A DNA stretch of 64,000 bases from Pseudonocardia bannensis (GTDB taxonomy: Bacteria > Actinomycetota > Actinomycetes > Mycobacteriales > Pseudonocardiaceae), in NCBI RefSeq assembly GCF_012911875.1, contig NZ_JAAXKZ010000011.1, positions 20,472-84,471 of the forward strand, given 5' to 3'. The notes below the pieces were generated by a model. That model was given only the letters and a program-made list of their open reading frames with translations, was not told the origin of the DNA and did no database searches. Every line of letters begins with the position of its first letter. Position 1 is the first letter of the stretch. Shown here piece by piece: positions 1 through 6,910 of the stretch. The translations under genes and the position numbers were made by a program.

Positions 1-354
1 GCGGTAGGGCGGGTACCTGGCGGCCAGCTCGTCGAGTGCGCGTTCCCGGAACTCCCCGTCGCTCTGCACCGCGGCCGTGCCGTCGATGCGCACCCACCAC
101 AGCGAGGACCAGTCCTCGTCGTAGTGGTCGGCGAGCAGTCCCACCCGTGGGTCGCGCTCGACGTCGGCGAGCCGCGCCAGCTTCGTGCTGCGCTTGGGTT
201 TGACCTCGTCCACGGCCGAACAGACCAGGCCGTCGACGAGCGCGAACGTGATCGGCACGAGCCGCGGGGTGCCGTCGGCCCGCAGCGTGGCGAGCCGGGC
301 GACCCGCGCCGCCGCGAACCGGCGGCGCGAGTCGTCGTCGTCGAGCGCGGGCAC
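1..354 (-). CDS. PPOX-class F420-dependent oxidoreductase, 3' end outside window
   Basis: The minus-strand reading frame starts at a GTG (354) six bases after the stop of the SMP-30 gene and runs off the left edge, so only about 118 N-terminal residues are present. The protein has the small split-barrel pattern of pyridoxamine-phosphate-oxidase-like proteins: an early RRRFAAARVARLATL helix and strand, then TPRLVPITFALVDG, a KPKRSTKLARL segment and DPRVGLLADHYDEDW with a WWVRIDG strand. This is the pattern of the short actinobacterial F420-dependent PPOX group. Substrate is unknown. Tight spacing suggests co-transcription with the lactonase upstream. Confidence 0.8.
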   Translation of the reverse strand, partial: MPALDDDDSRRRFAAARVARLATLRADGTPRLVPITFALVDGLVCSAVDEVKPKRSTKLARLADVERDPRVGLLADHYDEDWSSLWWVRIDGTAAVQSDGEFRERALDELAARYPPYR

Positions 355-360
355 CGTGGC

Positions 361-1242
361 TCAGGCTGCGGGCACGTCCACGCGGACGGCGAGCAGCTTG
401 GCCTCCCGGGTGTCGCGGCGCTCGTGCTCGGCGAACCCGGGCGCGGTGCACAGGTACAGCGTCCGCCCGTCGTCGCCGCCCAGCACACAGGCGAAGCAGC
501 CGGTCTCGCCGGTGGAGATCTCCTGCGCGATCTCGCCGCCCTCCCGGATCCGAACCACCCGGTTGCCCAGCGCGTCCGCGGCCCAGATCGCGCCCTCGGC
601 GTCGAGCGCGATGCCGTCCGGGGCGATCGTCAGCTGCGGCAGCGCCTCGTTGATGTCGTCGGTCTGGGGCACCGGACCGAATGACGCCCAGTCCCGCCGG
701 TTCGACAGGCCGCCGTCGGCGCCGATGTCGAACGCGCTCAGGCGGTGCCCGAAGCTCTCCGCGACGACCAGCGTGTTCCCGATGATCACCGAGCCGTTCG
801 GGAAGACCAGGTCCTCGGCCACGACGGTCGTCGACCCGTCCGGGTCCACCCGGACCAGCGGTGCGTTGCGCATCGCGGCCCCGTTCATCAGGTCGAAGCC
901 GAAGTTGCCGACGTAGGCGCGGCCCTGGTCGTCGACGACCATGTCGTTGAGGATGCCGCCCGCGTGGGCGGACAGGTCGGCGTGCTCGACCAGGCTGCCG
1001 TCGTTCTCCCGGCGCAGGAGCTTGTGGTCACGCATCGACACGATCAGCAGCCGGCCGTCGGGCAGCCAGCCCAGGCCCGAGGGCTGCGCGGGGACCTCGG
1101 CCTCGACCCGGACGTCGCTGCCGTCGGCGCGGGCCGAGACGACCTGGTGGGTGTAGAAGTCCGATACCCACAGCCGCCCGTCCCGCCAGCGCGGGCCCTC
1201 CAGGAACGAGTACTTCTCCAGCACCACCGACAGCTCGCTCAT
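361..1242 (-). CDS. SMP-30/gluconolactonase/LRE family protein
   Basis: A 293-residue cytoplasmic six-bladed beta-propeller of the SMP-30/gluconolactonase family, probably a metal-dependent lactone hydrolase. Visible family features are the N-terminal LEGPRW with the metal-binding Glu (about residue 15), GILNDMVVD with the conserved Asn near residue 100, FPNG near 150 and APDGIALDAEG with the conserved Asp near 205. The ATG at 1242 is chosen because a perfect AGGAGG lies six bases upstream; the frame stays open further upstream but that extension is low-complexity. The natural lactone is not evident. The PPOX gene follows six bases after the stop. Confidence 0.88.
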   Translation of the reverse strand: MSELSVVLEKYSFLEGPRWRDGRLWVSDFYTHQVVSARADGSDVRVEAEVPAQPSGLGWLPDGRLLIVSMRDHKLLRRENDGSLVEHADLSAHAGGILNDMVVDDQGRAYVGNFGFDLMNGAAMRNAPLVRVDPDGSTTVVAEDLVFPNGSVIIGNTLVVAESFGHRLSAFDIGADGGLSNRRDWASFGPVPQTDDINEALPQLTIAPDGIALDAEGAIWAADALGNRVVRIREGGEIAQEISTGETGCFACVLGGDDGRTLYLCTAPGFAEHERRDTREAKLLAVRVDVPAA

Positions 1243-1426
1243 CGTGCCTCCTGAGATCGACCCGCGCCCGGCCGCGTTGCCGGGCGGGCCCAGTCTGGCC
1301 TCGTCGGTCGCGCGCGACCACCATCTGTCCTGATCCAGGACGCCGGGCGTGTCGTTCGGCTCTCGGTTCCGCCCCTGGGGGAGCCTTCTGCACGTCGCAC
1401 TTGCCAGAGACGTCGTGAACGGCGTC

Positions 1427-2575
1427 TCATGTGTGCTGGGGCTCCCGCGGTGGCCGGTGTCGTTCTCGGGAGCCGTATGTCGCTGTTCGTACGGAGTCCT
1501 CGGACTCCAGCCCGGAACCCAGCGCGCCGCCGATCGTGCCGATCGAGGACACCAGCCAGGCCAGCCGGAGGTAGTCCGAGACGTGGGCCGGGTGGCCGAT
1601 GACCGCCGAGAGCACCTGCGGGACCACGACGAACCACCCGGTGGCCAACGAGCCGGCCAGCAGCACGACGTATGCAACGCCGCACCCGATAACCAGTGTG
1701 AGCATGGTGGCGGCGTTGTAGAGCCGCACTTGCCGGTACTCGACGCGGTCGCGTCGGTCGGCGTGCTGCCACAGGTTGTGGTTGAGGATGAGCCACAACA
1801 CGATCATCGCCAGCGAGGCCACTGTGGCGATCCCGAGCCGCAGGGCGCTCATCGCTCCGCTGAGTTGCCACACCACGCTGGAGACCAGCCCGAACGCCGC
1901 GGAGGCCAACCCCGCGGCGACCGCGTTGCGGAGCCCCCAGACCAACCGCCATGGCCGGTTGACTCGGACCATCCCGACCAGCAGCCGCAACCTGCCCGCC
2001 GGTGCCGCGTACTCGACGTCGATGTCCTCGTCGGTGGGCGCTACCGGCTGGACTCCGGACCGCACCCCTACGCCGCCGCCCTCGATCTCTTGGTCTCCGC
2101 TGTCGGCGGGGAGCTCACCGGCCCATTCCAGGATCAGCCGGACCACGATGTCGCGGGCCTGCTCGGCAGGCCGCAGCATGTCCAGCGCGGGGACGGAAAC
2201 CACCGCTGCGTTCGCCCGCCTACTCAGATCGCCCACGAGGTAGCCCTGATTCGCCGAAAGAGGCAGGTCGGTCAGGCAGACGACGAAGTCCCAGCCCTCG
2301 CGGGCCCGCCGCTGGGCCGCCAGGTCGATGATCCGCTCGCCCTCGCCGCGAGAGAGCGTCTCCGAGACCACGGTGACGCGGCAGTGCAGCCGGTACCCCG
2401 ACCGCTCCGCGAGTGCCCCGGGCAGTTCCTCGGCCAGCCGGTGGGCGATCTCGGTGGCGAAACCCGGGTCCGCGACGAGCCCGATCAGAAGAGTGCGAGT
2501 CCCTCCCGACCGCCTCCCCGAACGTTCTCCCCGGCCTTCCAGGATGCTCCTGCTGCTCCCTGCCGTCCCCGTCAT
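1427..2575 (-). CDS. Conserved actinobacterial membrane protein, function unknown
   Basis: A 382-residue protein with two parts. Residues about 25-150 look soluble and alpha/beta (LLIGLVADPGFATEIAHRL, then WDFVVCLTDLPL and AAVVSVPALDML). Residues about 210-370 carry four or five hydrophobic segments, for example GLASAAFGLVSSVVW, IATVASLAMIVLWLIL, MLTLVIGCGVAYVVLL and FVVVPQVLSAVIG. I do not recognise a named family or a catalytic motif. The ATG at 2575 is preferred to an upstream in-frame start because an AGGGG sits about ten bases before it and the upstream peptide is Arg/Ala-rich. It lies 184 bases upstream of the lactonase gene on the same strand. Confidence 0.65.
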   Translation of the reverse strand: MTGTAGSSRSILEGRGERSGRRSGGTRTLLIGLVADPGFATEIAHRLAEELPGALAERSGYRLHCRVTVVSETLSRGEGERIIDLAAQRRAREGWDFVVCLTDLPLSANQGYLVGDLSRRANAAVVSVPALDMLRPAEQARDIVVRLILEWAGELPADSGDQEIEGGGVGVRSGVQPVAPTDEDIDVEYAAPAGRLRLLVGMVRVNRPWRLVWGLRNAVAAGLASAAFGLVSSVVWQLSGAMSALRLGIATVASLAMIVLWLILNHNLWQHADRRDRVEYRQVRLYNAATMLTLVIGCGVAYVVLLAGSLATGWFVVVPQVLSAVIGHPAHVSDYLRLAWLVSSIGTIGGALGSGLESEDSVRTATYGSRERHRPPREPQHT

Positions 2576-3387
2576 GACTGCCCCTATCCTGGCCCGAGCA
2601 CCGAATCTGGCGCGCGCCGGGCGGCCGGCGCCGGAGCGCGCAGGCCAGGATCTGGCGGGGCCCTGCACGATTTCGTCAGCCCCCCGGGACGAGGCCCCCC
2701 AACCGGCTTGGCCCGGTCGGGCTCATCCGACTACCGGACAGGACCGGATCCGATGAGAACAGTGCAGCTTCCCTTGAGTCGGCGGCTATTCGGCGCCCGA
2801 GGACGCCGGGACCATGTCGTCCACCAGATCCTCACGAAATTGCTCACCTTCGATGAGACATCAACGGCTGACCTTGACTCGCCGAAGGTGACCAATCCGC
2901 TGGTCAGCGACGACCGCGTTGCTCAACCGCACCGAAACCGACAGCGGGCGGGTGCGCCTCAGCGTGTGGAACGTCGGTTGGGAAGGCTCGCCGGGGATCT
3001 CCCCATCGTGCCGCCGCCCGGCACAACCCGTCGCAGCGCTCCCGGTCGGCGATCCCCGATTCGAGCATCGGGCACCCACGCGGAGCACGCCGCCACCGCG
3101 TCCCCTCCTGCGTCCCCCGATGTTTGCGCCGTGCCGCCTGCGCAAGCTGCTGGTGTGGCTGGTCGGCGGCTCCACCGCGCCGGGCCGCGCCTCCGTGGGG
3201 GTGAGAAACGGCGCCGACTGCTGGGCAACCGGAGAGTTCATTCGATTCACCGTCGACGCGGCCGCCTACCGCTGACACCTCAGCTCGATTTCCCCAGGCG
3301 GATGAGTGGCTCGACGGGGCCGGTCCGCACCCCGGATCCTGCCGGGGAAGCGGCCGGCGGCGGGGGACTGGGCTAGGCTCCGCCCGC
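2576..3387. other. Long stretch without a convincing gene
   Basis: About 810 bases between the membrane protein and the first broken gene. Open frames exist on both strands, for example plus 2919-3275 and minus 2861-3250, but their translations are rich in Arg, Pro and Ser, have no recognisable motif and no good ribosome site. Bases about 2755-2905 are visibly less GC-rich than the surroundings. With the two gene remnants immediately to the right, the stretch may be decayed or inserted DNA. Confidence 0.4.
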
Positions 3388-3645
3388 ATGGCGCATCCCC
3401 AGCGACCGAGCTCGCCCCGGGCGCCTGGCGGATCCCGACACTCGGCTCGGACCGGATCAACTCGTTCGCCTTCGTCGACGACGACGGATCGGTGACCCTG
3501 GTCGACGCCGGCCCGAAGCCGGCCCCACCGCGGATCGTCGCGGGCCTCGCCGCGACGGGAAAGCGCCCGTCCGACGTCACCCGGATCGTGTCGACGCACG
3601 CCCATCCCGACCACGGTGGCGGCGCGGCCGTCCTCGTGGCCCGGC
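3388..3645 (+). pseudogene. MBL-fold hydrolase remnant, frameshifted and 3'-truncated
   Basis: Reading from 3402 gives ATELAPGAWRIPTLG, then SFAFVDDDGSVTLVDAG and IVSTHAHPDHGGGAAVL, which is the N-terminal third of a metallo-beta-lactamase-fold hydrolase including the HxHxDH metal motif. The natural ATG (3388) is one frame out from this peptide, so small indels have disrupted the start. After the metal motif the frame runs straight into sequence preceding the DinB gene, so the remaining two thirds of the enzyme are missing. The product cannot be functional as it stands. Confidence 0.75.
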
Positions 3646-3686
3646 CGTCCGGCCGGGCCCCGGAGAAGCACCCGAAGGAGGGCCCC

Positions 3687-4288
3687 ATGCCCGGTATGCC
3701 CGGCCCGGTCGCCGACGAGCGCGCAGGCCTGCTCGCCTTCCTCGCCCAGCAGCGCCTCGCGCTGCGCATCGCCGCCCACGGCCTGACCGACGAGCAGGCC
3801 CGGCAGGCACCACGGCGGGGACGCTCACCATCGGCGGGTTGATCAAACACGTTGCGCACACCGAGCGCGGCTGGATCGACACGATGCTGCAGCGTGACCG
3901 TGACACCGGGGAGGATCAGTACCTCGACGGCTTCACGCTCGGCCCGGACGAGACCCTGGCCGATGTCCTGGCCTTCTACGACCGGGTCGCCGCCGAGACC
4001 GAGGAGGCGGTGGCCGGGGTGTCCGATCTCGGGCAGCCCGTGCCGGTCCCGCAGGGGGTGCCGTGGTTCCCCGACGATATCGAGGCGTGGTCGGTGCGCT
4101 GGGTGCTGCTGCACGTCATCGAGGAGACCGCCCGGCACGCCGGGCACGCCGACATCGTTCGCGAGTCCGTCGACGGGGCCACCGCCTACCCGCTGATGGC
4201 CGCGGTCGAGGGCTGGCCGGAGACGCCGTGGATGAAGCCCTGGACCCCGGCCGACGGGGCGGACGCGGTGCCCACCGCGACCACCTGA
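3687..4288 (+). pseudogene. DinB/DUF664 family protein with an internal frameshift
   Basis: ATG at 3687 follows GGAGG by five bases. The first frame gives VADERAGLLAFLAQQRLALR, then LTDEQARQAP, and stops about 30 codons later. From about 3808 the shifted frame continues the same family: TAGTLTIGGLIKHVAHTERG, then HVIEETARHAGHADIVRE with the His residues expected of DinB-type four-helix-bundle metal enzymes, to a stop at 4286-4288. One missing base near 3805-3812 explains the break. Members of this family are thiol- or mycothiol-linked transferases of uncertain substrate. It is either a recent pseudogene or a sequencing error; the adjacent decayed MBL gene favours real decay. Confidence 0.75.
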
Positions 4289-4350
4289 TCAGGGCAGCTC
4301 CGCGACAGGGCGGAGATCACCCGGGCCTGCGGAGCCTGCCTGGTACGGGC

Positions 4351-5214
4351 TCAGCGCAACGCGTCCTGAGCCCGGCCGCCGGCCACGCGCTGCGCCGCGG
4401 TCACCGTGTTGCGCAGCAGCATCGCGATCGTCATCGGGCCGACCCCGCCGGGGACGGGTGTGATGGCGCCGGCCGTGGCGCGCACGGCGTCGGTGTCCAC
4501 GTCGCCGCACAGCCCGTCCGGGGTGCGGTGCATCCCCACGTCGATGACGGTGGCGCCCGGCTTGATCGCGTCCGGCCCGAGCATCCGCGGCACCCCGGCC
4601 GCGGCCACCACGATGTCCGCACGGCGGCAGACGGCCGCGAGGTCACGGGTACGCGAGTGGCAGATCGTGACGGTGGCGTTGCGCTCCAGCAGCAGCTGGG
4701 CCTGCGGCTTGCCCACCAGGTTCGACCGGCCCACCACGACCGCCTCGGCGCCCTCCATCTGCACCCCGGCCCGGTCGAGCAGCAGCACCACCCCGGACGG
4801 GGTGCACGGGCGCAGCCCGGACTTGCCGAGCGCGAGCCGGCCTGCGCTGATCTCGGTGAGGCCGTCGACGTCCTTGTCCGGGTCGATGCGCGCGAGCAGC
4901 GCGGCGGCGTCCAGATGTGGCGGAAGCGGCAGCTGCAGCAGGATCCCGGTGACGTCGGGGTCGGCGCTGAGCTCGTCGATCAGCGCGCCCAGCTCGTTCT
5001 GCCCGATGTCGCCCGGCAGGTGCCGATGCAGGTCCCGCATCCCGACCTCGACGCACTGGCGCCGCTTGTTCGCCACGTAGATCGCCGACGCCTCGTCGTC
5101 CCCGACCAGCAGGGTGGCGAGCCCGGGCGCCGTGGCGAGGGTGGCCACGTCGCGGGCCACCTCGTCGCGCAGCTCGGCTGCGACGGCCTTCCCGTCGATG
5201 ATCGTTGCGACCAC
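4351..5214 (-). CDS. folD: FolD: methylene-THF dehydrogenase / methenyl-THF cyclohydrolase
   Basis: A 287-residue cytoplasmic bifunctional enzyme that converts 5,10-methylene-tetrahydrofolate to 10-formyl-tetrahydrofolate with NADP. Diagnostic motifs are IYVANKRR with the catalytic Tyr/Lys pair near residue 50, DKDVDGL, PCTPSGVV, VVVGRSNLVGKP for NADP binding and PVPGGVGPMTIAML near the end. GTG at 5214 is chosen because GAGGAGG lies seven bases upstream; the length then matches the family. It starts ten bases after purU stops and is the last gene of the amine/C1 cluster, where it would process methylene-THF released by the Sox-type dehydrogenase upstream. Confidence 0.95.
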   Translation of the reverse strand: MVATIIDGKAVAAELRDEVARDVATLATAPGLATLLVGDDEASAIYVANKRRQCVEVGMRDLHRHLPGDIGQNELGALIDELSADPDVTGILLQLPLPPHLDAAALLARIDPDKDVDGLTEISAGRLALGKSGLRPCTPSGVVLLLDRAGVQMEGAEAVVVGRSNLVGKPQAQLLLERNATVTICHSRTRDLAAVCRRADIVVAAAGVPRMLGPDAIKPGATVIDVGMHRTPDGLCGDVDTDAVRATAGAITPVPGGVGPMTIAMLLRNTVTAAQRVAGGRAQDALR

Positions 5215-5224
5215 GCCGGCCTCC

Positions 5225-6157
5225 TCAGAAGACGATGGTGGTGCGGCCGTTGACCAGCACTCGGTCCTCGCAGTGCCAGCCGACCGCGCGGGCCAGCACG
5301 TTGCGCTCGATGTCCGCGCCGCGGCGAACCAGATCGGCGGCGCTCTGCCGGTGCGAGACACGCACGACGTCCTGCTCGATGATCGGGCCCTCGTCGAGGT
5401 CCTCGGTCGCGTAGTGCGCCGTCGCGCCGACGAGCTTGACGCCGCGCTCCTTGGCCCGCTCGTACGGCCCGGCCCCGGCGAACGCGGGCAGGAACGAGTG
5501 GTGGATGTTGATCACGGGCACGCCGATCCGGTCCAGGAAGTCGCCGGAGAGGATCTGCATGTAGCGGGCCAGCACCACCAGGTCCACCCGACCCGCCAGC
5601 AGCTCCAGCTGCCGCGCCTCCGCTTCTGCCTTCGTCGCCTTGGCGACCGGGATGTGTGCGTAGGGGACCCCGAAGGACTCGACGTCGTCGGCGAGGTCCG
5701 GATGGTTGGAGACGACCTGGACCACCTGGATCGGCAGCTCGCCGCGCCGCCACCGCCACAGCAGGTCCAGCAGGCAGTGGTCGTAGCGCGAGACGAACAA
5801 CGCCACCCGCGTCGGCACCGCCGCATCCCGCATCCGAAACGTCATCGCGAACCGGCCGGCCACCTCGGTGGCGAACTCCTGTTCCAGGCGCGGCAGCGCT
5901 TCGGCGAGCCCCGGCAGGTGGAACACCAGCCGCTGGAAGAACCGTCCACCACGCGGGTCGGTCGAGTCCTGATCGGACTGCACGATGTTCGCGCCGCGGG
6001 TGTGCAGGAACGTGGTGATCGCCGAGACGATCCCGGGTCCGTCCGCGCACGAGACCAACAGCCGGCCGATGTCCTCGGCACGTCCGTTGCGGGAATCCGG
6101 GCGCCGGACCGGGCCGGGCCGGGGATCGACCGGATACTCGGCGATCGTCTGGCTCAT
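5225..6157 (-). CDS. purU: PurU: formyltetrahydrofolate deformylase
   Basis: A 310-residue enzyme that hydrolyses 10-formyl-THF to formate and THF. An N-terminal ACT domain (LLVSCADGPGIVSAI, about residues 35-110) is followed by a formyltransferase fold with the active-site series INIHHSFLPAF, GATAHYATEDL and DEGPII. The ATG at 6157 has GGGGAG seven bases upstream. Paired with folD, it turns methylene-THF into formate and free THF. Both lie directly downstream of the sarcosine-oxidase-like genes, which supports a catabolic rather than a purine-biosynthetic role here. The 84-base gap to soxG contains a hairpin (6191-6215). Confidence 0.95.
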   Translation of the reverse strand: MSQTIAEYPVDPRPGPVRRPDSRNGRAEDIGRLLVSCADGPGIVSAITTFLHTRGANIVQSDQDSTDPRGGRFFQRLVFHLPGLAEALPRLEQEFATEVAGRFAMTFRMRDAAVPTRVALFVSRYDHCLLDLLWRWRRGELPIQVVQVVSNHPDLADDVESFGVPYAHIPVAKATKAEAEARQLELLAGRVDLVVLARYMQILSGDFLDRIGVPVINIHHSFLPAFAGAGPYERAKERGVKLVGATAHYATEDLDEGPIIEQDVVRVSHRQSAADLVRRGADIERNVLARAVGWHCEDRVLVNGRTTIVF

Positions 6158-6190
6158 GATCTCCCCATCGAGTGCGGCCATGCTGGGTGG

Positions 6191-6215
6191 CCGTCCCGGC
6201 GGGCGGCCGGGACGG
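6191..6215 (-). terminator. Nine-bp GC hairpin between soxG and purU
   Basis: CCGTCCCGG (6191-6199) and CCGGGACGG (6207-6215) form a perfect nine-base-pair stem with a seven-base loop in the 84-base gap after the soxG stop. No T-run follows on either strand, so it could be a weak terminator, an attenuator or an mRNA stabiliser that sets purU-folD expression below that of the upstream genes. Confidence 0.45.
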
Positions 6216-6241
6216 GTCGGGGGGTCGAGACGGACGGTTGC

Positions 6242-6910
6242 TCAGATCCCCGGGTCGCGGAACCCGTCGACGTCGATGCCGAACTCGGCCCCCGCGTCGA
6301 GCAGTGCGGCGGCCAGGTACTGGCCGGACGACCGCTCGCAGTGCAGCAGGTACGACCGGACGCCGCCGGCGTCGTCACGCACGACGTCGGTGACGAGATT
6401 GGCGACCGACGAGCGGAACGCCGCGCCGTCCGGGGTCACGGCGTCGGAGAGGTCGACCGCGCACACCTTGGCGAGCAGATCGGCGCTCGCCTCGCCGCGC
6501 AGCCGCAGCAGCGCCCGGCCGTGCGTCAGGTCGACGACCGTACCGAACTCCCCGGCCTCCGTGACGATCCCCGCCAACTGCTCGCGCACCTCGCCGGCCG
6601 TTCCCACCGGGGCGAGCACGAGCCACTCCCCCGGGCCGGAGCCGACGACGAGCGTCCCGTCGAGCGCCGGGGCACCGTCGCGGGCGGCGCGCCCGAACGG
6701 CGCTCCGAGGGCGCGCTGCACGGCCCCGTCCATCGGCGCCCGCACCGCGACCTTGGCCAGCGGCGTGAGATCGGTGATCGTCAGCGCGGCGGCGCTGCGC
6801 CGTCCGCTGACCTCCCAGCCGCGGTGGGGCACCAACGGCTCGGGTGCTGCGATCGGGCTGCGCGCGATCGTGACCGTCGGGCCATCGGCGCTGCGGTCGG
6901 CATCAGACAC
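6242..6910 (-). CDS. soxG: Sarcosine oxidase-type gamma subunit (SoxG/MgdD)
   Basis: A 222-residue small subunit of the heterotetrameric sarcosine oxidase / N-methylglutamate dehydrogenase family, with a GcvT-like fold. Recognisable parts are SPIAAPEPLVPHRGW, GEWLVLAP, GEFGTVVDLTHGRALLRLRG and the C-terminal CERSSGQYLAAALLDAG. GTG at 6910 is chosen because GGAGAGG is just upstream. This places the start eight bases inside the end of soxA, so the two are translationally coupled. It is the last of four Sox-type genes, ahead of purU-folD. Confidence 0.9.
   Translation of the reverse strand: MSDADRSADGPTVTIARSPIAAPEPLVPHRGWEVSGRRSAAALTITDLTPLAKVAVRAPMDGAVQRALGAPFGRAARDGAPALDGTLVVGSGPGEWLVLAPVGTAGEVREQLAGIVTEAGEFGTVVDLTHGRALLRLRGEASADLLAKVCAVDLSDAVTPDGAAFRSSVANLVTDVVRDDAGGVRSYLLHCERSSGQYLAAALLDAGAEFGIDVDGFRDPGI

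Noticed and set aside
2861..3275. Overlapping open frames as genes
   Set aside because: No recognisable domain, biased composition and no good ribosome site on either strand.
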